Shown: in pieces, positions 7,385 to 14,842 of the stretch
Layout: each line of letters opens with the position of its first letter
Position numbering within the stretch: position 1 is the first letter of the stretch
DNA from: Lachnospiraceae bacterium
GTDB lineage: Bacteria > Bacillota_A > Clostridia > Lachnospirales > Lachnospiraceae
Assembly: GCA_024691045.1 (NCBI GenBank)
Contig: JAILOC010000111.1
Span: 1-15,307 of the forward strand
Direction of reading: 5' to 3'
Length of the DNA stretch: 15,307 nucleotides
Notes under the pieces: generated by a model
What the model was told of the DNA's origin: nothing
The model's database searches: none
The model's input: only the letters and a program-made list of their open reading frames with translations
Position numbers and translations under genes: made by a program

Positions 7385-10300
7385 ATGGCAAATAAGTACA
7401 ATGCATTCATTTCATACAGACATGCCCCCGAAGACATAAAGATTGCTTCGGAAGTGCAGAAATCGCTTGAAAGATTTAAGATTCCGCCTGCCATTCAGCA
7501 GAAGACGGGGATCAGGAGATTCGAGAGAATATTCCGCGATAAGGAAGAACTTCCCATCACCGCGGACCTTAACGATGATATAGATGAAGCTATCAAGAAT
7601 TCGGATAACCTGATCGTTATCTGCTCGACCAGGACGAGTGAATCCATCTGGGTAAGGAAGGAGATCGAGACCTTCCTTAAGTACCATACGAAAAAAGAGA
7701 TCTTTACCGTACTTGTCGACGGTGAGCCCGAGGATGTCATACCCGACATCCTGCAGCATGACACGATAACCATAAAGAAGGCTGACGGAACCACGGAAAC
7801 CAGGGAAGCGCTCATAGAGCCCCTCAGCTGTGATTACAGGATCGGAATAAAGAAGGCACGCAAGGTGGAGCTTCCCAGACTTGCGGCTTCACTTCTGGGA
7901 TGCTCGTATGATGAGCTTGTTCAGAGAAGAAGACAGTATGAAAGAAGAAGAAATGCGATAATCGGAACGGTTTCCACATGTGCCGGACTCAGCATTATGG
8001 CATACCTTGTATGGAGCCTTCTTCAGATCAGGATGAATTATGACCTGGCGCAGCAGAATTATGAGATGGCACAGAATAACCTGGCTCTTGCTCAGGCCCA
8101 TTACGAGACTGCCCAGGCGAATTATCAGGAATCTCTCAGAAATCAGTCCGAGTTCCTTGCGACCGTATCGGGGCAGCTGCTTGAAAAAGATGACAAGGTA
8201 AATGCAGTACTGCTCGCACTTGCGGCGCTTCCTTCCGAGGGTGATAGCAGGCCTGTTACCACCAGGGCGGAATATGCGCTTACAAATGCCCTCGGATGTT
8301 ATCTTTCACCCGGCGCCTTTGGAATGGAGCCCATCTGGAAGTACAGCACTTCCTATAAGATCGAAAAATACATTGTCACTCAGGATATGACAAAACTCAT
8401 TGCGCTTGATTCCTACGGAGATGTCACGATATGGAATCTCAGTGATCACAGCATTTATAAGGTGATACCGCGTGAGGGAACCGAAGCCCATGATTTTGCC
8501 ATAAACAGGGAAGGTACGATTGTCATACATTATCATGAAAAACTGGTTGCATATGACAGTAAATATGAAAACATGCTCTGGAGCATAGATCTTGATTCCG
8601 ATCATATGGGCTATTCCGATCTGAAATCCGTCTATATGATAACGGAAGGCGAAGAGGTTCTGTATTCAGGATTGACCCACGCGATGGTGGTGGATATCGG
8701 GACCGGTTCTGTTGAACTTGACCTGGATATTGAAAGTGAATTTCCCACGGATGATTATTCGGTGTACCAGCCCTCTATCAGTATGGTAAAAGCATCCCAG
8801 GACGGCAGGCTGATCGCCGTTTCACTTGGATCTTCATATGACTCAATACGTATCTGTGTATATGACAGGGATTCTTCCGAATGGAACGAGATGGCGGATA
8901 CATTCTGGTATGTTTATTTCATGAAGTTCACATCTGATAATGAGCTTGTCATTTCTTATGAAACGGACAGTTCTGAATCTATGAATTTTTCAATAGGTGC
9001 AATGGAATATCTCACCGACAGAATCCGTACCGTAGGAAAATTTAACCCCCATTCCGGAAAGAAAGAATGGGATGAACAGATTCCCTATACCTTATCAAGC
9101 GGAACGAGTCAGATCCTTCTGTGTGAATTCAGTGATTCCGGTGAAAAAGTTCCGGCCGCCGCTGTTATCTTCTCCAATAAGCTGTATGTATTGGGACTGA
9201 AGGACGGAAAGGTATTATCCCGTAATGAGATGACGGGCGAGCATATCACGTCATATATGACCACAAATGGTGATGGTATCGTGGTGGTTCTGAAATCGGG
9301 CAAGTACATGTTCGTTTCCCTGTCGGACGATTCGGTCCACATCGGTTCTTTCGATTTTTTCCTTAACGGCGTAACCGATGCATGCGCATATTATTGCGAA
9401 GAAGAACAGGACAATCATTATCTGATCAAGTATGCGGATCAGAACGGAATAATAGAATACGACTACGAGTATTATGATGACAGTTATAAAGCGGTCGAAG
9501 GTGTGGAGGATGGTGAAACCCTGTGTTCTTCAATCGTGGCCGGAGACAAGGTTCTGTTGTTTGGCGATATGATGAATCTGTATTGCTTCGATCCGTCATC
9601 GGGAACTATTGATTGGAAGAAAAAAATTGAAGGAAGCAGTTACGCATCCATGAGGTTTGTATATGCCGCTCCTGACGGTATCGTGTACCTGATCTATTCA
9701 GGCGTTCTTGAGGGCGAGGACAGAATGGGAGATAAGCTGTTTGCACTGGATATTTCCGACGGCAGTATGAGCCGTGTGGAAAACATTCCATACTGCAGAT
9801 CCATAGACGAATGCTGTGCCGATAACAAGATATTCATGGCTATCACCGGAGATGCCGAATATCCTTCGGGAATATATGTTTATGATTGTTCATCACATAC
9901 GGCAGAGATGCTGGAACTTCAGGCGACCGAAGACACGTCTTTTGGTCATGGCGAGCTGTCGGTTTCTCCCGACGGCAAAAAGGCGGTCTTTATTCCGTAT
10001 GAATATAATTATATACCTATAAATGCATACATCATTGATCTGGAAACAAGAGAATATAAAACGGTATCCTGCATCTCACATTCACATGCGGCATGGGATA
10101 TGGATTCCGGGAAATACGCTATAGGAAACGTAAATTATGTTGTCGTGTATGATTATACGGACGGAGAGTTCCTTACGATTCCCAGGGGTGATTCCGACAT
10201 AGTAAGCCTGGCTTTTTGCGAAAAAGGTCTTATAACCTACTCCCAGATGGATAACCTCTCGCTGTATGATCTCGAAGGAAACATGATCGGGAATACCCAG

Positions 10301-10618
10301 CTGCAGGGATTGGGAAATCCTCAATATGACAGTATTACAATTACCGACCTGGGAGATGAACTGCTTGTCCGCTGTGATGTGTATGACAGCATAATCAATA
10401 AGGAAGATTTCGAAATACGGACACATATTTACGGTCTTATGTGTTACGATAACGAAAACGGAAGATTTTTTGTCAAGACATTTGCCCATCTTAAGGGTGT
10501 TCCGAATTTCATATATTATGACAGGCTTTCGGTAGATGAGCTTATCGAAAAGGGCAGGGAATATATTGGTGAAGTGACACTCAGTGAAGAAATGAAAAAT
10601 CTGTACGGAATCTCATAA
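7385..10618 (+). CDS. TIR-domain membrane protein with heptad coiled coil and beta-propeller-like ectodomain
   Basis: The product has 1077 residues. An N-terminal TIR domain (about 5-130) starts YNAFISYRH, continues with RIFRDKEELP (48-57) and LIVICS (76-81), and carries SIWVRKEIE (87-95). E93 aligns with the glutamate used by NAD-cleaving TIR domains such as SARM1 (W-V-x-K-E-I). A basic stretch (RRRQYERRRN, 181-190) precedes one membrane helix (191-213). By the positive-inside rule, TIR is cytoplasmic and the rest outside. Five heptads (218-252) suggest a coiled coil. A helical linker with VNAVLLALAALPSE (272-285) follows, then about 750 residues of WD40/PQQ-like blades, for example DVTIWNLSD (346-354), KLVAYDSKYENMLWSIDLD (about 386-404), LYVLGLKDGK (about 600), LYCFDPSSGTIDW (about 731-743) and SVSPDGKKAVF (about 859-869). 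GGAGG (7373-7377) sits seven bases before ATG. It appears monocistronic, with its own promoter and terminator. Likely a sensor or effector; ligand and output are unknown. Membrane orientation is predicted only. Confidence 0.9.
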   Translation: MANKYNAFISYRHAPEDIKIASEVQKSLERFKIPPAIQQKTGIRRFERIFRDKEELPITADLNDDIDEAIKNSDNLIVICSTRTSESIWVRKEIETFLKYHTKKEIFTVLVDGEPEDVIPDILQHDTITIKKADGTTETREALIEPLSCDYRIGIKKARKVELPRLAASLLGCSYDELVQRRRQYERRRNAIIGTVSTCAGLSIMAYLVWSLLQIRMNYDLAQQNYEMAQNNLALAQAHYETAQANYQESLRNQSEFLATVSGQLLEKDDKVNAVLLALAALPSEGDSRPVTTRAEYALTNALGCYLSPGAFGMEPIWKYSTSYKIEKYIVTQDMTKLIALDSYGDVTIWNLSDHSIYKVIPREGTEAHDFAINREGTIVIHYHEKLVAYDSKYENMLWSIDLDSDHMGYSDLKSVYMITEGEEVLYSGLTHAMVVDIGTGSVELDLDIESEFPTDDYSVYQPSISMVKASQDGRLIAVSLGSSYDSIRICVYDRDSSEWNEMADTFWYVYFMKFTSDNELVISYETDSSESMNFSIGAMEYLTDRIRTVGKFNPHSGKKEWDEQIPYTLSSGTSQILLCEFSDSGEKVPAAAVIFSNKLYVLGLKDGKVLSRNEMTGEHITSYMTTNGDGIVVVLKSGKYMFVSLSDDSVHIGSFDFFLNGVTDACAYYCEEEQDNHYLIKYADQNGIIEYDYEYYDDSYKAVEGVEDGETLCSSIVAGDKVLLFGDMMNLYCFDPSSGTIDWKKKIEGSSYASMRFVYAAPDGIVYLIYSGVLEGEDRMGDKLFALDISDGSMSRVENIPYCRSIDECCADNKIFMAITGDAEYPSGIYVYDCSSHTAEMLELQATEDTSFGHGELSVSPDGKKAVFIPYEYNYIPINAYIIDLETREYKTVSCISHSHAAWDMDSGKYAIGNVNYVVVYDYTDGEFLTIPRGDSDIVSLAFCEKGLITYSQMDNLSLYDLEGNMIGNTQLQGLGNPQYDSITITDLGDELLVRCDVYDSIINKEDFEIRTHIYGLMCYDNENGRFFVKTFAHLKGVPNFIYYDRLSVDELIEKGREYIGEVTLSEEMKNLYGIS
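8036..8140 (+). repeat. Five 21-bp (seven-codon) repeats encoding a coiled-coil stalk
   Basis: Residues 218-252 of the TIR protein fall into five heptads: NYDLAQQ, NYEMAQN, NLALAQA, HYETAQA and NYQESLR. Each spans 21 bases, starting at 8036, 8057, 8078, 8099 and 8120. Tyr or Leu at position 2 and Ala at position 5 recur, giving a regular apolar stripe directly after the membrane helix. Codons vary between copies, so the repeat is held at the protein level more than at the DNA level. Confidence 0.8.
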
Positions 10619-10630
10619 AAGTATAAAATG

Positions 10631-10665
10631 AAAAAAGCCAGGAGAGGTTATCTCCTGACTTTTTT
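10631..10665. terminator. Strong bidirectional intrinsic terminator
   Basis: CAGGAGA (10639-10645) pairs with TCTCCTG (10651-10657) around the loop GGTTA. It is extended by AAAAAAG (10631-10637) against CTTTTTT (10659-10665), with one C/A mismatch. The T-run follows the stem on either strand, so it can end both the TIR gene from the left and the DHH gene from the right. Confidence 0.92.
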
Positions 10666-10686
10666 GTTTTGAGCGATATGTACAGA

Positions 10687-12213
10687 TTATTTTACCAGCT
10701 TGTATGATTCCTTGAAGAGATCCTTGCCGATGATATATACATCGTCCTGATCCGACGCTTTCATTGCGAGATAATCTCCGATCTCTCCGTTTAGATAATC
10801 GTTCTTGAGCCACTTGGTAAATACCTTTGCCCTTCTCTTGAGAGGCTTAGCAAGGATGTGGTTTCCGCCTGTGGATACACACATTTTCGCTACGGGAATC
10901 AGATTGAGGATCTCACTGGTTGACAGGATCCTTACGGTGGGTGAGTATTCCAGCTTCAGGTTGTATTTGCCTGCAAGCTTTTTATAATTCTTTTTAAATA
11001 CGGTCTGGGTTGAAGGATAAACCTCGCCTCTTATTCCGATCATTATGACAGTATCTTCTTCGACTGTCAGATAGATATCGCCTTCCAGTGTTCTGACGAG
11101 AACTTTGGTTCCGATGGGAAGGAATTCCTTCGGGATCGCATATCCCTGTTTGATGGGCATCTTGACGTATTCCTTCATTCCCTTTGTTGTCACTTTAGTC
11201 TTGCCCGCATATATGACGTCCACGCTTGTGAAATAATCGTGGAGCCTTTCACGTAGAATGGAAGTGACCGCTGCGGCTTTTTCTTTTTCGGATGATTCGG
11301 CGTATCTTTTGTATTCCTGTTCAAGGAGCTCGTTCTGAATGAAACCGCCGGCCTTGTTTACATGTCCGCCGCCGCTTCCGATCTTTTCGGATATGTATGA
11401 TGCGAGCTCATCTGCACGTACTTCCGCGTAGTCGCTTCTGATGGAGAACTTGACACCGTAATCAAGTACGGAGAATACGAGACATACATTGACCGTATCG
11501 ACTGCCAGGAAGAAATCGCTTATAAGGCCGAGTATATTGGGGTCGCAGGGCTGTGCTTCGAGGATCGCATAATTGTGATCCTGATGGTATTCCACACCCA
11601 GAAGAGCGACACCTGCGATCTTCGCCTCTTCGAGGGAGATGTTCATTCCGTTCAGTCTTCTGAGAAGAACCTGATCCACATATAATTCTTCCAGCATATC
11701 CTTATCCAGGGGATGGAATAATTCGGAGAGGGAATTGGTGTCGGTGAACAGGCCGTAATACATTGCCGACGAAACTTCCGGCCCGGGCTGGTATTTTTCC
11801 TTTTTCATCATATCCCAGATAACGGTACAGCATGAGCCGATTCCGGATCTGATCTCGTGAAGCTTCGGAAGTCTCTTGCCGGGAGCAACCTGGTGGTGGT
11901 CTATTATCGCAATCTCCTTGGCATCGAACATGGTAACATTGCTCTCACCGTACTGGCAGTCACAGGTTAAGAGCAGATCCGGATTTCCTATATTCGATGT
12001 TTCGAATTCGATGGGAATCTCAAGAGCTTCGACCAGATATTCAAGATTTGACTTGGATATCTTTTTCTTGCCCGAATAGATGAAACGGACCTTTTTTTCC
12101 TTTTCCTTAAAGTACGAATATAGGGCAAATCCGGAGCCTATGGCATCTGCGTCGGGGTTGTCGTGGCACTGGATAACGATATTGTCGAACTTGAGAAGAT
12201 CGGACAGTTTCAT
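10687..12213 (-). CDS. DHH-family phosphoesterase with C-terminal extension
   Basis: This 508-residue cytoplasmic protein has the DHH/DHHA1 core of NrnA and RecJ relatives. Motifs are HDNPDADAIGSG (17-28), LTCDCQYG (82-89), the namesake IDHHQ (104-108), GLFTDTNS (154-161), and the DHHA1 glycine-rich GSGGGHVNKAGG (279-290). Such enzymes use paired divalent metals to cleave short oligonucleotides, pAp or cyclic-dinucleotide products; the exact substrate cannot be told here. NrnA proteins are usually about 310-340 residues, so residues from about 335 to 508 form an additional module. That region holds two similar endings, RGEVYPSTQTVFKKNYKKL (395-413) and a stretch finishing KDLFKESYKLV (497-507). 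The start at 12213 is set by GGGAG six bases upstream; an ATG at 12228 overlaps that ribosome site. It appears monocistronic, ends at the shared terminator at 10631-10665, and is divergent from the SDR gene. Confidence 0.9.
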   Translation of the reverse strand: MKLSDLLKFDNIVIQCHDNPDADAIGSGFALYSYFKEKEKKVRFIYSGKKKISKSNLEYLVEALEIPIEFETSNIGNPDLLLTCDCQYGESNVTMFDAKEIAIIDHHQVAPGKRLPKLHEIRSGIGSCCTVIWDMMKKEKYQPGPEVSSAMYYGLFTDTNSLSELFHPLDKDMLEELYVDQVLLRRLNGMNISLEEAKIAGVALLGVEYHQDHNYAILEAQPCDPNILGLISDFFLAVDTVNVCLVFSVLDYGVKFSIRSDYAEVRADELASYISEKIGSGGGHVNKAGGFIQNELLEQEYKRYAESSEKEKAAAVTSILRERLHDYFTSVDVIYAGKTKVTTKGMKEYVKMPIKQGYAIPKEFLPIGTKVLVRTLEGDIYLTVEEDTVIMIGIRGEVYPSTQTVFKKNYKKLAGKYNLKLEYSPTVRILSTSEILNLIPVAKMCVSTGGNHILAKPLKRRAKVFTKWLKNDYLNGEIGDYLAMKASDQDDVYIIGKDLFKESYKLVK

Positions 12214-12229
12214 GTTACGCTCCCTCATA

Positions 12230-12265
12230 AACTATGTTAATATAGTTACTGCCTTATTATACAAT
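12230..12265. promoter_or_regulatory. Overlapping divergent promoters and palindrome between DHH and SDR genes
   Basis: For the plus strand, TTAATA (12237-12242), a 17-base spacer and TACAAT (12260-12265) face the SDR gene, with a predicted start near 12272. For the minus strand, a perfect TATAAT (12256-12261 on the complement) faces the DHH gene with a poor -35. A palindrome, AACTAT (12230-12235) and ATAGTT (12242-12247), lies in the same stretch. The two promoters cannot both be occupied at once. Confidence 0.45.
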
Positions 12266-12297
12266 ATGTGCGGGATATGAGAAAGCGGGTATTTGTA

Positions 12298-13179
12298 ATG
12301 GACATCCTGGTGCTCGGAGGGAGTTATTTCCTCGGACCTAAGTTTATAAAGAAGGCTCTGGATACCGGGCATGGTATTACCGTGTTCAACCGTGGATCCA
12401 ATCCGCTGAATGTTCCGGGCGTAACGGAGATCCGCGGTGACAGAAGCCGCGAAGATGATCTCAGGAAGATCACGGGAAAATATGACGCGACTGTCGATCT
12501 CTGTGCATATGTCAGGGGTGATATAAAGCGTGTTAAGGATGTTCTTGCTCGGCGCACCGGAAGATATGTCTTTGTTAGTACCGTTGATGTCTATAGAAGA
12601 GGGACGGGAAAGCTCCTTGACGAATCTGCGGAATTTGAAAACAGGGACTTCGGCGGTGAGGCCGGGGCTTACATCCTCGGGAAAGCCGCTTTGGAAAAAG
12701 AGATAGGGGATATAGAGGACCGCTGCGTATTAAGACCTTCCATAATATATGGTCCCGGAAATTATGCTCCGAGGGAAAATATATATTTCAAATGGATAAG
12801 TGCCGCGGGGCAGATACTTGAACCGTCGCCTTCCGACGGCTCCTTCCAGATGGTGAGCGTATCGGATGTTGCAGAGGCTCTTCTGAAAGCATGCAGTGAT
12901 GAAGCTTTTAAGGGACAAGCCTTCAATGTTACTCCGAATGAACAATATACTTATGAGAGCTTTACACAGATCCTTAAAAATGCCTGCGGAACCGGTTTTG
13001 AGGTGATAAAGATCACACCGGATGAAGCAATGGCCGGACAGGTACCGTTTCCTTATCCGATATCTTCCGCAGAATCCGAAAGGTACGACGGAAGTGCTCT
13101 TGAAAAAACGGGATTTGAATATACCGATATAACAGAAGGCTTGAAAGAGGCTTGGGAATTTTATGTACATAGCAGATAA
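12298..13179 (+). CDS. NAD-dependent epimerase/dehydratase-like (extended SDR) protein
   Basis: This 293-residue Rossmann-fold protein begins MDILVLGGSYFLGPKF, a slightly altered G-x-x-x-x-x-G nucleotide-binding loop. It continues with FNRGSNP (30-36), where the residue after the second strand points to NADP or NAD specificity, a VFVSTVDVY strand (91-99), the catalytic pair YILGK (Y125, K129), and LRPSIIYGPGNY (145-156), typical of extended SDRs acting on sugar nucleotides or related compounds. The substrate is not deducible. The first usable ATG by homology is 12298. Earlier in-frame starts at 12268 (GTG) and 12277 would lie at or before the predicted transcript start. The ribosome site is weak for all of them. 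It overlaps the downstream methyltransferase gene by 17 bases, so the two are probably translationally coupled. Confidence 0.82.
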   Translation: MDILVLGGSYFLGPKFIKKALDTGHGITVFNRGSNPLNVPGVTEIRGDRSREDDLRKITGKYDATVDLCAYVRGDIKRVKDVLARRTGRYVFVSTVDVYRRGTGKLLDESAEFENRDFGGEAGAYILGKAALEKEIGDIEDRCVLRPSIIYGPGNYAPRENIYFKWISAAGQILEPSPSDGSFQMVSVSDVAEALLKACSDEAFKGQAFNVTPNEQYTYESFTQILKNACGTGFEVIKITPDEAMAGQVPFPYPISSAESERYDGSALEKTGFEYTDITEGLKEAWEFYVHSR

Positions 13180-14059
13180 CTGGAAAGATTATGAAGTGCT
13201 TGATACCGGAAACGGCGAAAAGCTCGAAAGATGGGGGGAGTTTATCCTGGTAAGACCCGATCCGCAGGTGATCTGGCAGACCGATCATAAGAATCCCGGA
13301 TGGAAAAATGCAAACGGGCATTACCACAGGTCGTCAAAGGGCGGCGGAGAGTGGGAATTTAAGGGGCTTCCGGATGAGTGGAGCATAGGATATGCATTCA
13401 AAAGCATGGAATATGAACTCACCTTCAATCTCAAGCCTTTTGCGTTTAAGCATACGGGCGTTTTTCCCGAGCAGGCATCCAATTGGGAATGGACTTCTTC
13501 CATAATAAAGAAGGAAGCGGAAAAGAGACCTGAGGGCGATCCCGTAAAGGTACTCAACCTCTTTGCATATACGGGCGGAGCCACATTGTCGGCACTGGCA
13601 GCAGGCGCAAGCGTTACCCATGTCGACGCATCGAAGGGGATGGTTGGCTGGGCCAGGGAAAATGCCGTAAGCAGCGGACTTGCTGAAAGACCTGTAAGGT
13701 GGCTTGTCGATGACTGCGGAAAGTTCGTCGAACGCGAGATCAGGCGCGGGAATAAATATGATGCCATCATAATGGACCCTCCCTCATACGGGAGAGGCCC
13801 CAAGGGAGAGATCTGGAAGATCGAAGAGAGCATCTGGCCTTTCCTTGAAAACTGCGTAAAGCTTCTTTCCGACAGACCTCTTTTCTTCCTAATTAATTCA
13901 TATACGACGGGACTCCAGGCCGGAGTGCTCGATCATATGATGGGAAAGCTGATAGTGCCTGAGTTCGGCGGAAGCTGCGCTTCGGATGAGGTCGGACTTC
14001 CCGTGAGCGGAAACGGCCTGTTCCTTCCGTGCGGTGCAAGCGGAAGATGGCAGGCATAA
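13163..14059 (+). CDS. RlmI-like class I SAM-dependent methyltransferase
   Basis: This 298-residue protein has an N-terminal beta-rich region, then a Rossmann methyltransferase core: SAM-binding VLNLFAYTGGATL (130-142), acidic D155 ending strand 2 (THVDASKG), LVDDCGKFV (181-189), and DPPSYGRGPKGE (205-216), matching the D-P-P-S/A-F/Y motif of the RlmI/COG1092 group. HTGVFPEQASNWEW (97-110) is also typical of that group. RlmI itself methylates C5 of a 23S rRNA cytosine, but this protein is shorter and no N-terminal PUA domain is obvious, so the RNA or other substrate is uncertain. The start codon lies inside the end of the SDR gene with a modest GGGA upstream, implying coupling. No convincing terminator follows; the S10 operon has its own promoter 136 bases downstream. 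Confidence 0.85.
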   Translation: MYIADNWKDYEVLDTGNGEKLERWGEFILVRPDPQVIWQTDHKNPGWKNANGHYHRSSKGGGEWEFKGLPDEWSIGYAFKSMEYELTFNLKPFAFKHTGVFPEQASNWEWTSSIIKKEAEKRPEGDPVKVLNLFAYTGGATLSALAAGASVTHVDASKGMVGWARENAVSSGLAERPVRWLVDDCGKFVEREIRRGNKYDAIIMDPPSYGRGPKGEIWKIEESIWPFLENCVKLLSDRPLFFLINSYTTGLQAGVLDHMMGKLIVPEFGGSCASDEVGLPVSGNGLFLPCGASGRWQA

Positions 14060-14112
14060 AGAAACCGGCGGATTTTTTCATTTTATATTGCGGGAAGTAT
14101 CATTCATTTATT

Positions 14113-14160
14113 GTGGTCATGTGAGTTCCGGACCACTACAGATTGTGCTCCCGGACTCAT
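14113..14160. repeat. Two interleaved inverted repeats between the methyltransferase gene and the S10 promoter
   Basis: GTGGTC (14113-14118) pairs with GACCAC (14131-14136). GAGT-T-CCGG (14122-14130) pairs with CCGGACTC (14151-14158), with one bulged T. Because the second repeat's left arm lies in the first repeat's loop, with the next bases shared, the two folds compete or form a pseudoknot. No immediate T-run follows. Role unknown. Confidence 0.5.
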
Positions 14161-14194
14161 TGGAAAATTTTTACAAAAAAACTTTAAATTTTTC

Positions 14195-14223
14195 TTGCAT
14201 TTATTTTCAAAGACGAGTATTAT
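14195..14223 (+). promoter_or_regulatory. Sigma-A promoter of the S10 ribosomal operon
   Basis: TTGCAT (14195-14200), a 17-base spacer and TATTAT (14218-14223) form a strong sigma-A promoter, preceded by an A/T-rich stretch (about 14161-14193) that could act as an UP element. Transcription would start near 14230, so rpsJ has a leader of about 295 bases. Confidence 0.8.
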
Positions 14224-14229
14224 ATCAAA

Positions 14230-14524
14230 TGCTGTGACGTGATAGCTGTGAAGCGTGAGGTTGCTGCTTCGGAGTGATCTTAAGCAGGTTTTTACGCGGA
14301 GCGAATGTCAAGTTACAAAACTGACGACAAGTCACTGTACCATTACAGTCTGCCAAGGGCAGAAACGACGTGTGGTCCTAAAAGGAACCGGGGCCAAGGT
14401 TTCACCTCCTGAAGAGGTAGGAAACACACGGGCAAGTGTACAGTCACCGCTTGTCGCAAGATTGCGGGATAACTTCTAATAAAAGGAGATCCTGCGAAAT
14501 CGCGAAAAGGAGGCGACTTTTTTT
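14230..14524 (+). promoter_or_regulatory. Long structured 5' leader of the rpsJ (S10) operon
   Basis: Together with the promoter and repeats above, this fills the 465-base gene-free stretch after the methyltransferase gene. Helices found by eye: GAAGC/GCTTC (14250-14254 with 14266-14270); outer CGACAAG/CTTGTCG (14325-14331 with 14450-14456); ACTGTAC/GTACAGT (14334-14340 with 14438-14444); hairpin TCTGCC/GGCAGA (14349-14363); CGTGTG/CACACG (14369-14374 with 14425-14430) enclosing GGTCC/GGAACC (14374-14389) and GTTTC-ACCTC/GAGGT-GAAAC (14399-14425). Then comes a long hairpin TTGCGGGAT/ATCCTGCGA (14462-14470 with 14489-14497), and TCGC/GCGA (14500-14503 with 14513-14516), whose loop holds the AGGAG of the ribosome site and which is followed by seven T. 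This suggests a regulatory leader, perhaps bound by a ribosomal protein. I do not recognise a named RNA family. No open frame here looks like a gene. Confidence 0.7.
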
Positions 14525-14842
14525 ATGGCAAAATCAGTAATGAGAATCACACTTAAGGCTTATGAGCATGAACTCGTTGATGCATCCGCAGCAAAGATCA
14601 TCGAGACTGCAAAGAAGACCGGTTCTAAGGTTTCCGGACCTGTACCCCTTCCCACCAAGAAGGAAGTAGTTACCATTCTTCGTGCAACTCATAAGTATAA
14701 GGATTCCAGAGAGCAGTTCGAGCAGAGAACTCACAAGAGACTCATCGATATCATCAATGCTTCACCTGCTACCAAAGAATCCCTTCAGCGCCTTGAGATG
14801 CCTGCCGGTGTCTTCATCGATCTCAAGATGCTTAACAAATAA
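14525..14842 (+). CDS. rpsJ: 30S ribosomal protein S10
   Basis: The 105-residue product matches bacterial S10 (usually 102-105 residues) along its whole length. Motifs include [20 protein letters not shown], then [10 protein letters not shown] and a C-terminal [12 protein letters not shown] followed by [14 protein letters not shown]10 is part of the 30S head and, with NusB, also takes part in transcription antitermination. AAGGAGG (14507-14513) lies 11 bases before ATG, a slightly long spacing, because a C and seven T separate them. It is the first gene of the conserved S10 operon, followed here by rplC. Regulation probably acts through the long leader. Confidence 0.98.
   Translation: MAKSVMRITLKAYEHELVDASAAKIIETAKKTGSKVSGPVPLPTKKEVVTILRATHKYKDSREQFEQRTHKRLIDIINASPATKESLQRLEMPAGVFIDLKMLNK

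Noticed and set aside
8036..8140. 21-base periodic repeat considered as a CRISPR array or DNA tandem repeat.
   Set aside because: It is in frame within the TIR gene, units are contiguous without spacers, and similarity is clearer in protein than in DNA. No CRISPR array was seen anywhere.
7385..10618. Assignment of the TIR locus to a Thoeris, CBASS or TIR-Argonaute system.
   Set aside because: No ThsA-like, cyclase or Argonaute gene is adjacent, and the TIR protein is membrane-anchored with a propeller, unlike the TIR components of those systems.
14255..14479. 74-residue plus-strand open frame in the rpsJ leader.
   Set aside because: No good ribosome site, odd composition, and the bases are accounted for by extensive RNA helices.
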